From: Agromyces allii
GTDB lineage: Bacteria > Actinomycetota > Actinomycetes > Actinomycetales > Microbacteriaceae
NCBI RefSeq assembly: GCF_009749385.1
Contig: NZ_WBIN01000011.1
Span: forward strand, 62,001 to 126,000
DNA length: 64,000 bases
Direction of reading: 5' to 3'
Shown here: in pieces, positions 49,705 to 58,817 of the stretch
Numbering within the stretch: position 1 is the first letter of the stretch
Layout: every line of letters starts with the position of its first letter
Notes under the pieces: model-generated
The model's input: the letters and a program-made list of their open reading frames with translations, nothing else
The model's database searches: none
What the model was told of the DNA's origin: nothing
Made by a program: the position numbers and the translations under genes

Positions 49705-51213
49705 TCAGCCGAGCTGCAGCACCCCGTCGACGCGCCGCGGAACGCCGCGGAACCCGTCGCGCAGCTCGACCGGCAGCACGGCCTCCGGCGCGTCCTGGTA
49801 GGCGAGCGGGCGCAGGAACCGACGGATCGCGCTCACGCCGACCGAGGTGTGCTGCGAGTTCGTGGCCGGCCACGGTCCGCCGTGGTGCTGGGCCCACGAC
49901 ACGCGCACGCCCGTGGGGTAGCCGCCGAACACGAGGCGTCCGACGCGCGGCTCGAGCTCGGCGACGAGTGCCGTGACCGCATCGATCTCGTCGGCCTCGC
50001 TGTGCACGGTCGCCGTGAGCGAGTCGGGCACCGCGTCGAGGGCCGCGACGATCTCGGCCTGCGTGTCGTAGCGGGCGACCACGATGAGCGGGCCGAACGC
50101 CTCCTCGGCGACCGCGGCGGTGAGCCGTGCGGCGTCGACGCCGAGCACGGTGGGCGCCGCCGTGAATCCGGCTCCGTCGCCCGCCTCGCTGCCGCGGGCG
50201 AGCAGCTCGACCGCGCCCTCGGCGACCAGCCGGTCGCGGATCTCGTCGAACGAGGTCGCGATGCGCGCATTGAGCAGAACGGATGCCGCGGCATCCGTCG
50301 CCCGTTCGACCAGTCGTGCGACGAGCGCGTCGCCGTCGGGGCCGTTCGGCACGAAGGCGATCCCGGGCTTGGTGCAGAACTGGCCGCTGCCGAGCGTGAA
50401 CGAGCCGAACAGACCGTCGGCGATGCCCTCGCCCCGTGCGGCTGCGGCGCCCGGCGTGACGACGAGCGGGTTGAGGCTCGAGAGCTCGCCGTAGAAGGGG
50501 ATCGGCTCGTCGCGACCGGCGATGAGGTCCATGAGCGCCTGCCCGCCGCCGAGCGACCCCGTGAACCCGACCGCGCGCACGAGCGGGTGCGTGACGAGCG
50601 CGGCTCCGGCCGCGGTGCCGTAGACGATGCCGAGCAGGCCGTCGGGAGCCCCGTAGGCCGCCGCGGCCGCCGAGAGCACTGCGAACGAGCGCGCGGAGGT
50701 CTCGAGGTGCGAGGAGTGCGCCTTCAGCACGACCGCGTTGCCGCCCGCGAGCGCGGAGGCGGTGTCGCCGCCGGCGACCGAGAAGGCGAACGGGAAGTTG
50801 CTCGACCCGAACACCGCGACCGGGCCGATCGGCACGAGCAGGCGCCGGATCTCGGGTGCCGGGCCGAGGGCCGTCGGCCCGCCGTGATCGATCGCGACCT
50901 CGAGGTAGCCGCCCTCGCGCACGGCCTCGGCGAACAGCCGGAACTGGAAGGCGCTGCGAGAGACCTCGCCGTCGAGACGGGCGGTTCCGAGACCGGTCTC
51001 GCGGTCGGCGACGGCGACGAGGCCGGCGCGGTCGGCCTCGAGCGCGTCGGCGAGCGCGTCGAGCAGGCCCGCCCGCCAGGCGCGGTCGCGGGTCGAGACC
51101 TCGGCGAACGCGGCGCGGGCGGCCCGGACGATCTCGTCGGCCTGCTCCGCGGTCGTCGGCAGCAGCCCGGTCGGGGTGGCGGTTCCGGTGCGGGGGTCGG
51201 TGGTGGTGAGCAT
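49705..51213 (-). CDS. alpha-ketoglutarate semialdehyde dehydrogenase
   Basis: A 502-aa NAD(P)-dependent aldehyde dehydrogenase. Catalytic Cys280 (GSGQFCTKPG) and Glu243 (PFYGELSSLNP) are in place. The FPFAFSVAGGDTASALAGGN segment and the C-terminal GGYPTGVRVSWAQHHGGPWP are characteristic of 2,5-dioxovalerate dehydrogenases, the last step of Weimberg-type pathways giving 2-oxoglutarate. GGAGA lies 4 nt before the ATG at 51213. It is the last gene of the 11-gene operon, 12 nt after the XylX-like gene. Confidence 0.9.
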   Translation of the reverse strand: MLTTTDPRTGTATPTGLLPTTAEQADEIVRAARAAFAEVSTRDRAWRAGLLDALADALEADRAGLVAVADRETGLGTARLDGEVSRSAFQFRLFAEAVREGGYLEVAIDHGGPTALGPAPEIRRLLVPIGPVAVFGSSNFPFAFSVAGGDTASALAGGNAVVLKAHSSHLETSARSFAVLSAAAAAYGAPDGLLGIVYGTAAGAALVTHPLVRAVGFTGSLGGGQALMDLIAGRDEPIPFYGELSSLNPLVVTPGAAAARGEGIADGLFGSFTLGSGQFCTKPGIAFVPNGPDGDALVARLVERATDAAASVLLNARIATSFDEIRDRLVAEGAVELLARGSEAGDGAGFTAAPTVLGVDAARLTAAVAEEAFGPLIVVARYDTQAEIVAALDAVPDSLTATVHSEADEIDAVTALVAELEPRVGRLVFGGYPTGVRVSWAQHHGGPWPATNSQHTSVGVSAIRRFLRPLAYQDAPEAVLPVELRDGFRGVPRRVDGVLQLG

Positions 51214-51225
51214 GGGTCTCCGGGG

Positions 51226-52431
51226 TCAGCGCAGCAGGCCGCGCGCGGCGAGGGATCGGTAGAGGGCGTCGATGCCGAACGTCCACGGTTCGGCATCGGC
51301 GGTCGAGCGCACGCGGTTCACGAGCGCCCCGAGACGGGGTTCGGCGATGCGCACGAGGTCGTGGTCGTGGTGCGTGAAGCCCCGGCCGGGCACGTCGCGG
51401 TCGTCGACCGGCGCGAACATGGTGCCGAGGTAGAGCACGAATCCGTCGGGGTACTGGTGGTGCACGCCCACGACCTGCGCGACGAGGTCGGCCGGGTCGC
51501 GGCTGATGCGCGCGAGCTCGCTCGTGCCCTCGAGGCGGTAGCCGTCTGCGCCGTCGATCGTGAGGGAGACGACCGAGGCGCGCAGGTCGTCGAGCGAGTA
51601 GCCGTCGTCGAACAGGCGGACGAACGGCCCGACCGAGGCCGACGCGTTGTTGTCCTTCGCCTTGCCGAGCAGCAGCGCGCTGCGCCCCTCGACGTCTCGG
51701 AGGTTCACGTCGTTACCGAGGCTCGCCCCGACGATGCGGCCGTCGGAGCTGACGACGAGCACGATCTCGGGCTCGGGGTTGTTCCACTGCGAGGCCGGGT
51801 GCACGCCCACGTCGACGCTCGTGCCGACCGTGGCGAGCACGGGCGCCTTCGTGAACACCTCGGCATCGGGCCCGATGCCGACCTCGAGGTACTGGCTCCA
51901 CCAGCCGCGTTCGAGGAGCAGGGCCTTCAGTGCGGCCGCCTCGTCGGAGCCCGGCTTCAGGTCGTCGAGGCTGCCGCCGATGGTGTCGAGGATGTCGCGG
52001 CGGATCGTCGCGGCGGCATCCTGGTCGCCGCGCGCCCGCTCCTCGATGACGCGCTCGAGCATGGACACCGGAAACGTGACTCCCGCGGCCTTGACCACGT
52101 GCAGGTCGATGGGCGAGAGCAGCCACGGCTTCGAGGGGTCGCGCGTCTCGGGCGGCGTGTTCGCGACGAGCTCGTCGAGTCCGGCGATGCGCACCCCGAG
52201 ACCGGCGTCGAGCGCGGCGCCGACGGCGGCCGCCGGGTCGGGCGTCTCGGTGAGCGCCCGAACGGTCGGGAACGCGGTCGAGACGTCGAGCACGTCGTCG
52301 CCGCGCAGGGCGACGACGGCGGGCCCCGCGAATGCGGGCTCACCTCCCGCGGGCAGCCAGACGCGCCCGACGAGGGTCGCGTGGTCGGCGTCGGCGGGCA
52401 GCAGGTCGCGGGCGACGGGCCAGGTGGTCAC
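51226..52431 (-). CDS. xylX: XylX-like 2-keto-3-deoxy-pentonate dehydratase (FAH superfamily)
   Basis: A 401-aa FAH-superfamily enzyme. Motifs recalled from Caulobacter XylX are visible in order: LLSPIDLHVVKAAGVTFPVS, ERVIEERARGD, WSQYLEVGIGPDAEVFTKAP, ASQWNNPEPEIVLVV, GNDVNLRDVEGRSALLLGKA, HQYPDGFVLYLGTMFAP. The family dehydrates 2-keto-3-deoxy-pentonates to 2-oxoglutarate semialdehyde, the substrate of the next gene's product. The GTG at 52431 has GAGGAG 6 nt upstream. Confidence 0.9.
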   Translation of the reverse strand: MTTWPVARDLLPADADHATLVGRVWLPAGGEPAFAGPAVVALRGDDVLDVSTAFPTVRALTETPDPAAAVGAALDAGLGVRIAGLDELVANTPPETRDPSKPWLLSPIDLHVVKAAGVTFPVSMLERVIEERARGDQDAAATIRRDILDTIGGSLDDLKPGSDEAAALKALLLERGWWSQYLEVGIGPDAEVFTKAPVLATVGTSVDVGVHPASQWNNPEPEIVLVVSSDGRIVGASLGNDVNLRDVEGRSALLLGKAKDNNASASVGPFVRLFDDGYSLDDLRASVVSLTIDGADGYRLEGTSELARISRDPADLVAQVVGVHHQYPDGFVLYLGTMFAPVDDRDVPGRGFTHHDHDLVRIAEPRLGALVNRVRSTADAEPWTFGIDALYRSLAARGLLR

Positions 52432-52440
52432 GTGGGCTCC

Positions 52441-53223
52441 TCAGCGTCGGTGGAAGGTGGCCGGACGCTTCTCGGCGAAGGCGGCACGGCCCTCGTCGGC
52501 GTCGGCGGTCGCGAACGTCACGGTCTGCAGGTCGCGCTCGTAGCGGATCGACTCGTCCTGCGTCATGTTGAAGGCGGCGCGAAGGTTGGCCTTCGCGGTC
52601 TCGGCCGCGATCGGGGGCCTGGTCGCGATGACCGCGGCGAGCTCCCGCGCCCGCGTCACGAGCCGGTCGGGCTCGACGAGCTCGGTCACGAGCCCCCAGC
52701 GCACCGCGGTCTCGGCGTCGATCGGGTCGCCCGTCATGAGCATCACGGCCGCGTTCGACGGACCGACGGAGTGCGCGAGGAACGTGCTCATGCCGCCGCC
52801 GCCGATCCAGCCGAGCTTGATCTCGGGGGCGGCGAAGCTCGCGGTCGTCGAGGCGATGCGGATGTCGCAGCTCAGCGCCGTCTCGAGCCCGCCGCCGAAC
52901 GCGTAGCCGTTGACGGCCGCGATGACGGGCTTGCGCGCGGCGCGGATCGCATCGCAGTAGTCGGTGCGGTTGCGGAACTCCCACGGCGTCGCGTACGCGT
53001 CGAGGGTGCGGATGTCGGAGCCGGCGCAGAAGGCGCGGTCGCCGTCGCCCGTCAGCACGATCGCACGGACCTCGTCGGCGGCATCCGCCCATTCGATGAC
53101 GGCGACGAGCGCCTTGGACATCTCCTGCGTGACGGAGTTCAGCTTCTCGGGGCGCGCGATCGTGATCGTGACGACGGCGCCGTCGACCACGGCCCTCACG
53201 TGCTCGTGCTGCGGTGCGGTCAT
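52441..53223 (-). CDS. enoyl-CoA hydratase/isomerase family protein
   Basis: A 260-aa crotonase-fold enzyme. The oxyanion loop AFCAGSDIRTL and GYAFGGGLETALSCDIRIAS are intact, and both acidic residues used by hydratases are present (Glu114 and Glu134), so water addition is possible. With the CaiB-type CoA-transferase two genes upstream, it suggests a CoA-thioester stage in the pathway. The ATG overlaps the stop of the binding-like gene (ATGA). Confidence 0.9.
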   Translation of the reverse strand: MTAPQHEHVRAVVDGAVVTITIARPEKLNSVTQEMSKALVAVIEWADAADEVRAIVLTGDGDRAFCAGSDIRTLDAYATPWEFRNRTDYCDAIRAARKPVIAAVNGYAFGGGLETALSCDIRIASTTASFAAPEIKLGWIGGGGMSTFLAHSVGPSNAAVMLMTGDPIDAETAVRWGLVTELVEPDRLVTRARELAAVIATRPPIAAETAKANLRAAFNMTQDESIRYERDLQTVTFATADADEGRAAFAEKRPATFHRR

Positions 53224-54383
53224 GCGTGTCTCCGTTCGGTGGTCGACGCGAGGGCGTCGAAGCTGGCGTTGACGGCGGCGATCGTCGCGCTCGGCGAGGC
53301 GCCGCCGAGGATGGCGTCTCGGAGCAGGGCGGACGCCTCGGACTGGAACGGCGTGAAGCCGGGCACTCGAGGTCGCACCCACGACTGCTCGATCGTCGCG
53401 AGCGTGTCGCGGTAGAACCCGCCGGACGCCGCATTCAGGGCGTCGTCGCGCCAGGCGGCACGCAGGCTCGGCTGCCCGTCGTGCTCGGGGATGAACCCGG
53501 CCTGCACCGCCGGGTCGAGCAGGTGGCCGAGGTGCGCGAGGAGGGCTCGGTCGGGCGTGCTGCGCGTCGTGAAGGCGATGCCGGTGCCGCCGATGGTCGA
53601 GCCGCGACGGCCGAACGCGATGGTCGCGGGCGCGTTGTCGAAGCGCAGCGCCCGGTCGCCGACGGCGTAGTTCACGTAGCCGTAGACGAGCGGGATGTAC
53701 GCGATGTCGCGGTCGTGGCGCATGCGCTCGAGCAGGCCGATCGGGTTGAGGTCGGCGCTCCCGGCCGGCGCGCGGCTCGCGATCGCGGCGAGCAGCTCGA
53801 CGGCCGAGGCCGCGACGTCGGCATTGAGGAGGCCTGCACCGGGCACGACCGAGGGCTCCCGCCCGAACGCGACGCACATCGACATGACGCTCAGCAGCGC
53901 ATGCGGCCCGGCGAGGCTCAGGGCGACCGGCGCCCCGCCGCCTTCCGCGAGCGCGAGCACCTCGGTCCAGGTCGCCGGTGAGGCGTCGAGCCGTTCGGGA
54001 TCGCGCACGGCGACCTGCGTCGCGGCGTCGAGCGGCAGCGCCCAGAGGCGGCCGTCGACCGTGTACGACGCCGTGCTCGGGCCGACCGCACCGCTGCGGA
54101 GCCCCACCACGAACGCCGCCTGGTAGAGGTCGTCGATCGGCCGCAGCACCCCCGCCGCGAGCGCGTCGCCGAGGTGCGGGTGGTCGAGCACGATGACGTC
54201 GTAGCGCTCGGCGAGCTCCTCGATCGGCGCCGACTCGAAGCCCTCGAGCGAGTGCACGTCCCACGTGATGATCGGCACGGTCGTGCCGTCGGCCGAGTCA
54301 CCGCCGCCCGAACGGGCCGCAGCCGCCTCGAGCGCGCGGCGCCCCCGCGGGTGATCCCACGTGAGCCCCCGGTACCCGGTCAT
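53220..54383 (-). CDS. solute-binding-protein-like protein without signal peptide
   Basis: A 387-aa protein with the fold pattern of family-1 sugar-binding proteins (DVIVLDHPHLGDALAAGVLRPIDDL, VDGRLWALPLDAATQVAVRDP, ending PGFTPFQSEASALLRDAI) but no Sec or Tat signal and no lipobox: it begins MTGYRGLTWDHPRGRRALEA. The start is fixed by the ATGA overlap with the CoA-transferase gene. It should therefore be cytosolic. I recall similar TWDHPRG proteins beside CoA-transferase genes in other actinobacteria, but their job is not known to me. A CoA-thioester or acyl carrier/sensor role is only a guess. Confidence 0.78.
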   Translation of the reverse strand: MTGYRGLTWDHPRGRRALEAAAARSGGGDSADGTTVPIITWDVHSLEGFESAPIEELAERYDVIVLDHPHLGDALAAGVLRPIDDLYQAAFVVGLRSGAVGPSTASYTVDGRLWALPLDAATQVAVRDPERLDASPATWTEVLALAEGGGAPVALSLAGPHALLSVMSMCVAFGREPSVVPGAGLLNADVAASAVELLAAIASRAPAGSADLNPIGLLERMRHDRDIAYIPLVYGYVNYAVGDRALRFDNAPATIAFGRRGSTIGGTGIAFTTRSTPDRALLAHLGHLLDPAVQAGFIPEHDGQPSLRAAWRDDALNAASGGFYRDTLATIEQSWVRPRVPGFTPFQSEASALLRDAILGGASPSATIAAVNASFDALASTTERRHA

Positions 54384-55609
54384 CCGACGCCGGCGACGGC
54401 GGCCGCAGCATCCGTCGCCCGTGCCGCCCCCGAGACGAGCAGCGCCTCGATCGCGTCGGCGTCGAACCCGGCCTCGGCGAGCACCTCGCGGGTGTGCTCG
54501 CCCACGCGCGGCGCACCGCGGTAGAGCTGCGGCGGCGTGGCCGAGAACCGGTACGGGAAGCCCGGCGTCTTCACGGCGCCCTCGGTGGGGTGCTCGTACT
54601 CGATGAAAGTGCCGTTGTGCACGATCTGCGGGTCTTCGACGAGCTTCGCGTAGTCGTTCACGGGCCCGATCCACATGCCGGCGGCGCCGAGCGTGGCGAT
54701 CCAGTGCGCGGCGGTGGCCTCGCGCAGCTTCGCGGCCGTGCGCGCGTGGATCTCGTCGCGTCGGGTCCAGCCCTCGACCTCGCTCGACCAGCCCTCGAAC
54801 GCGGGCTCGTCGATGAGGCGGCCGAGCTCGTGCAGGTCGGCGAAGGCGAGCGCGACGTAGCCGTCGCTCGTCTCGAAGACGCCGTAGGGCGCACGGATGT
54901 AGACGTGGGCGTGCGGTTCGGCCGAGCGCTGCTGCGCCTTGCGGCCGACCGTGAACACCGAGAGCTCCTGCATCTGCAGGGTCGTGAGCGCGTCGAGCAT
55001 GTTGACGGTGACGAGCTGGCCCTCACCGGTGCGCTCGCGGTGCAGCAGCGCGGCGAGCACGCCCTCGAACGCGGTCGACGCGGTGATGGCGTCGGCGAGG
55101 TACTGGCCGGCGGGCGACGGCTCGTCGCCGTCGCGTCCGGCCGAGTACATGGCACCGGACATGGCCTGCAGCAGCAGGTCCTGGCCGGGGCGGTCGCGGT
55201 AGGGGCCGTCTTCGCCGTATCCCGAGATCGACACGTAGACGACCGACGGGTTGATCTCGCGGAGCGACGCGTAGTCGACGCCGAGCCTGGCGGCCACGCC
55301 AGGGCGGTAGTTCTGCAGGAACACGTCGGCGCCGGCGATGAGCTCGTGCAGCGCGGCCTTGCCGCCGTCGGACTTGAGGTCGAGCGAGACCGAGCGCTTG
55401 TTGCGGTTCAGCGAGAGGAACGACACGTTGATCTCGTTGCCCGCGGCCCCACCGGCGGCGGCGTGGCGCTGCCACTCCCCCGTCGTCGGCTCGACCTTGA
55501 TGACGTCGGCGCCGAGGTCGCCGAGGCGCTGGGCCGCGAAGGGCCCGGCCATCGCGATCGAGCAGTCGATCACCCGGTAGCCGTCGAGGACGCCTCGAGC
55601 CCCGGTCAT
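54380..55609 (-). CDS. CaiB/BaiF family (class III) CoA-transferase
   Basis: A 409-aa class III CoA-transferase. LDGYRVIDCSIAMAGPFAAQ, LGADVIKVEPTTGEWQR, the catalytic Asp144 in RPGQDLLLQAMSG and the GQLVTVNMLDALTTLQ segment are complete. It moves CoA between carboxylic acids. In this operon the acceptor could be a sugar-derived acid, which would be unusual. ATGA overlaps on both sides link it to the Gfo/Idh gene and the binding-like gene. Confidence 0.92.
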   Translation of the reverse strand: MTGARGVLDGYRVIDCSIAMAGPFAAQRLGDLGADVIKVEPTTGEWQRHAAAGGAAGNEINVSFLSLNRNKRSVSLDLKSDGGKAALHELIAGADVFLQNYRPGVAARLGVDYASLREINPSVVYVSISGYGEDGPYRDRPGQDLLLQAMSGAMYSAGRDGDEPSPAGQYLADAITASTAFEGVLAALLHRERTGEGQLVTVNMLDALTTLQMQELSVFTVGRKAQQRSAEPHAHVYIRAPYGVFETSDGYVALAFADLHELGRLIDEPAFEGWSSEVEGWTRRDEIHARTAAKLREATAAHWIATLGAAGMWIGPVNDYAKLVEDPQIVHNGTFIEYEHPTEGAVKTPGFPYRFSATPPQLYRGAPRVGEHTREVLAEAGFDADAIEALLVSGAARATDAAAAVAGVG

Positions 55610-56679
55610 GCCGCCTGCTCCTCGTCGTGCACGTTCATTTCTGCTCCTCCCGCTGCGGCGCTGCGCAGCATGGCGTCGATCAGTTCCACCGAGCGGGCCG
55701 CCACCTCGACGTCGGAGTTGTTCTCGGTGCTCGCCCCGGTGATGAGGTCGATGAACCGGTTGGGCGGCACGATGCACTCGTAGGCGCCGTCGCCGGGTTC
55801 GACCTCGAGGTCGAACCGGGTTCCGTCGTAGCGGTGCAGCCAGGCGCGCTCGCGCTCGGTGTCGAGCATGAGCACGCCCTCGGTGCCGAAGATGCGGATG
55901 TCGACCTGGTAGGGGTCGCCGTCGGGCACGGTCGCCGCGCCCGAGAGCGCCCCGATCGCACCGGTGTCGAACGTGACGACGGCGGCGTTGAAGAGGTCGA
56001 CCGCGGCGCCGCCCGTCGACACCTTCGCCATGACGGATGCCGCGCGCAGGCCGCTCAGCCAGAACAGCAGGGCGCTCGAGTGGGTGACCTGGCCGTGGGC
56101 GTAGCCGCCGCCGCGTGCGGGCGACTGCCAGGTGCTGGGCTCGGGCCCGCTGGTCTCGGAGTCCCAGAGCGCGCGGATGTGGTTCGTGTCGCCCGCGAAG
56201 AGCCCGCGGGTGGGCGAGGCCATGTGGCAGAGCACGTGCTGGATCTCGCCCAGGTGCCCGGCCTCGACGAGGCGCTTGGCGGCGACCGTGAACGGCTTGT
56301 AGTTCCACCCGTACGGCGCGAGGAAGTGCACGCCGTGCTCGCGCACCTTGGCTGCGAGGTCCCAGCCCTGCGCGGCGTCGAGAGTGACGGGCTTCTCGAC
56401 GAGCACGTGCAGGCCTCGCTCGATCGCGGCGACCGCCTGGGGGTGGTGCAGGTCGTGCGGGGTCGCGACGACCATCGCGTCGAGCGGCTGGTCGAGCAGT
56501 TCGGCGTAGTCGGTCGTGGCCATGCCGAAGCCGAACTGCTCGCGCACGGTCTCGAGTTCGGGGCCGATGCCGCAGACGCCGACGAGCTCGACGTCGTCGC
56601 GGGCGGCGAAGATCGGGAAGTGGTTGCTCGTCGCCCACCAACCGGCGCCGACGGCCCCGAGGCGCACCCGGCCGGTCAT
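55606..56679 (-). CDS. Gfo/Idh/MocA family oxidoreductase
   Basis: A 357-aa NAD(P)-dependent sugar oxidoreductase. Rossmann motif LGAVGAGWWATSNHF, the conserved EKPVT that supplies the catalytic Lys, and a C-terminal GGGYAHGQVTHSSALLFWL substrate segment are visible. A likely role is oxidation of a sugar or sugar acid at the start of the pathway. It overlaps the MBL gene and the CoA-transferase gene by 4 nt each. Confidence 0.92.
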   Translation of the reverse strand: MTGRVRLGAVGAGWWATSNHFPIFAARDDVELVGVCGIGPELETVREQFGFGMATTDYAELLDQPLDAMVVATPHDLHHPQAVAAIERGLHVLVEKPVTLDAAQGWDLAAKVREHGVHFLAPYGWNYKPFTVAAKRLVEAGHLGEIQHVLCHMASPTRGLFAGDTNHIRALWDSETSGPEPSTWQSPARGGGYAHGQVTHSSALLFWLSGLRAASVMAKVSTGGAAVDLFNAAVVTFDTGAIGALSGAATVPDGDPYQVDIRIFGTEGVLMLDTERERAWLHRYDGTRFDLEVEPGDGAYECIVPPNRFIDLITGASTENNSDVEVAARSVELIDAMLRSAAAGGAEMNVHDEEQAA

Positions 56680-57638
56680 CGCGCCCACCGCCAGGTGCGG
56701 CGTCCGCCGGCTTCGATGACGGATGTCGCGAGCCCGCGCCGTTCGAGCCGTTCGAGGTTGCCCGTGACGGGGAAGACGGCGTAGTCGAGCGCCTCGGCGT
56801 TCCACGGCCCGAGGGCGGCGCCCGCCTCGCGCACGAGTTCGAGCGTGGTCGCCGGTTCGGTGCGGTCGCGCAGCAGCGCCGACACGACCTCGTCGACGCG
56901 CTCGGTGTACGCCTCGCTCTCGTCGAGGAACCGGGCGACGCCCTCGCCCTCGTACACCGGGTAGTGCGCGGTGAGCAGCAGGTCGGCGTCGAGCGCGCGG
57001 AACGAGCGCAGGCTCTCGACGTACGGATCGGTGTCGCGATAGGTCGGCGGGAACGCCGGTCGGCCGTCGGCGAACGGCACCGTGGCGCCGAGGGTCGCGT
57101 CGCCGATCAGGAGGGCGCGGTTGCGCTCGTCGAGCACCGCGACGTGACCCGGGCTGTGGCCGGGCACGTGCAGCACGCGGACCGTGCGACCGCCGAGGTC
57201 GAACTCCTCGCCGCCGGAGACCCGCAGGTCGACCGGCACGAGGTCGGAGACGCTCCGAAGGTACGTCGTGGTCTCGGGCGGGTCGTCGAAGCCGTCGGTC
57301 TCGCGGAACTCGCCGTAGCGCACGTCGATGAGCTGCTGCACGTCTTCGACGAGGTCGGCGTCGAGGTCGTGCGCGACGATCTGCACGGTCGGGATCGCGG
57401 CCTTCAGCGCACCGTTGCCGCCCGTGTGGTCGAAATCGCAGTGGGTGTTGACCGCCCAGCGCACGCGCTCGCGCGGAATGCCCGCGGCGTCGAGGTAGGG
57501 CAGCAGGGACTCGGTGATGCTGTCGCGCACGCCCGTGTCGACGAGCAGTGCCGCGTCGTCGCCGACGAGCAGGTATAGGGCGACGAATCGTTCGCCGAGC
57601 GGAGCCTGGATGCGGTGCAGTCCGGGGCGCAGTTCCAT
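56676..57638 (-). CDS. MBL-fold hydrolase (possible lactonase)
   Basis: A 320-aa metallo-beta-lactamase-fold enzyme. The metal motif reads NTHCDFDHTGGN, an HxDxDH variant of HxHxDH; PGHSPGHVAVLD, LLIGDATLG and LLTAHYPVYEG provide the other ligands. A C-terminal helical and winged-helix-like extension follows (LELVREAGAALGPWN; LERRGLATSVIE). Within a sugar-oxidation operon, lactone opening is a reasonable guess. AAGGAAG lies 7 nt before the ATG at 57638. Confidence 0.88.
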   Translation of the reverse strand: MELRPGLHRIQAPLGERFVALYLLVGDDAALLVDTGVRDSITESLLPYLDAAGIPRERVRWAVNTHCDFDHTGGNGALKAAIPTVQIVAHDLDADLVEDVQQLIDVRYGEFRETDGFDDPPETTTYLRSVSDLVPVDLRVSGGEEFDLGGRTVRVLHVPGHSPGHVAVLDERNRALLIGDATLGATVPFADGRPAFPPTYRDTDPYVESLRSFRALDADLLLTAHYPVYEGEGVARFLDESEAYTERVDEVVSALLRDRTEPATTLELVREAGAALGPWNAEALDYAVFPVTGNLERLERRGLATSVIEAGGRRTWRWAR

Positions 57639-57652
57639 GCCGTTCTTCCTTC

Positions 57653-58804
57653 TCAGCGCTCGACGCCGTCGAGCACGACGCGAAGGCCCGCTCGCGTCGG
57701 TCGCATGTGGGGGCCGGCCGGGTCGGCCCATCCTCCGCCGTCGCGACGCGCGTCGATGAGGGCCTCGTCGATGGCGATGCCCGCACCGGGCTCGTCGCTC
57801 AGCACGATGCCGCCGTCGACGAACTCGTGGTCGACGAGCACGCCGTCGGCGAAGTCGAGCGCCTGCACTTCGGTCGTGAGGTGGTTCGGCACCGCCGTCA
57901 TGACGTGCGCGACCGCCGGGTTCGCGTTGTAGCCGACCGGGCTGACCGGCAGGTCGCGGGCCGCGGCCGCGAACGAGAGGCGGTGCAGGTGGGAGACGCC
58001 CCAGATCGCGCCGGCCTGCACGATGTCGGGCGCGCCGGCGTCGAACAGCGGGCGGAACTGGTCGACGCCCGTGAGGTTCTCGCCCGTCGCGACGGCCGCC
58101 TTGATGCCGCTGCTCAGCCGGGCGTGCCCGGTGGCATCCCATCGGCGCAGCGGCTCCTCGACCCAGAGCAGGTCGACCTGCTCCTCGATGGCCGAGACGT
58201 AGCGAACCGCCTGCTTGAGCTGCCACGACTCGTTCGCGTCGAGCATGAGGCCGGGGCGGCCGGTGTTCACGCGCAGCGCCTCGGCGAGGATGCCGAGACG
58301 GCGCAGGTCGGCGTCGAGGTCGAGCCCGCCCTTGAGCTTGCCCGCGACGAAGCCGCGTTCGGCGAACTCGGCGTAGAACGCCGCGAGCTCGTCGTCGTCG
58401 AGGGCGATGTCGAGCCCCGAGGCGTACCCCGGCACGAACCGGTCGCGCCCGCCGAGCAGGCGCCAGAGCGGTTCGCCCGCGGCCTTCGCCTTGAGGTCCC
58501 AGAGCGCGGCGTCGAGCGTCGCGACGCCGCCGTAGGTCGCGCCCGCGTGGCCGCTCTTGAACACCTGGGCGAGCATGCGGTCGAAGAGCGCCGCGGCGCT
58601 CCTCGGGTCTTCGCCCTCGATCGCGGGGAACAGCCGGTGGAGGTCGGCGTGCGAGCCGATGCCGATGCCCTCGATGCCCTCGTCGGTCTCGAGGATGACG
58701 ATGGGCACCTCGGTGACGGCCTCGGTGATGTGGCCGTTCACGTCGCCGATGGAGCGACGCCAGTGGTGCTGGGCCGTGACGGTGCGGTATCCGGTGATCT
58801 TCAT
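57653..58804 (-). CDS. enolase-superfamily (mandelate racemase type) enzyme
   Basis: A 383-aa enolase-superfamily member. The Lys-x-Lys pair (Lys156/Lys158 in GKLKGG) and metal ligands Asp189 (LDANES), Glu216 (VEEPL) and Glu242 (GENLTG) are present. The Asp and His of the usual second catalytic dyad are not: the expected QxD reads QAG (263-265) and the loop after LPVSPV lacks His. Most sugar-acid dehydratases of this group need that His. It is probably still the aldonate dehydratase or an epimerase of the operon, with altered chemistry. It lies 13 nt after the permease gene. Confidence 0.87.
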   Translation of the reverse strand: MKITGYRTVTAQHHWRRSIGDVNGHITEAVTEVPIVILETDEGIEGIGIGSHADLHRLFPAIEGEDPRSAAALFDRMLAQVFKSGHAGATYGGVATLDAALWDLKAKAAGEPLWRLLGGRDRFVPGYASGLDIALDDDELAAFYAEFAERGFVAGKLKGGLDLDADLRRLGILAEALRVNTGRPGLMLDANESWQLKQAVRYVSAIEEQVDLLWVEEPLRRWDATGHARLSSGIKAAVATGENLTGVDQFRPLFDAGAPDIVQAGAIWGVSHLHRLSFAAAARDLPVSPVGYNANPAVAHVMTAVPNHLTTEVQALDFADGVLVDHEFVDGGIVLSDEPGAGIAIDEALIDARRDGGGWADPAGPHMRPTRAGLRVVLDGVER

Positions 58805-58817
58805 GTCGTCCTCGCCG

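Noticed and set aside
49849..53415. Plus-strand open frame of 1188 codons across the aldehyde dehydrogenase, XylX, hydratase and binding-like genes
   Set aside because: It runs antisense to four well-supported, overlapping genes and has shadow-type composition (Arg, Gly, Asp, Val).
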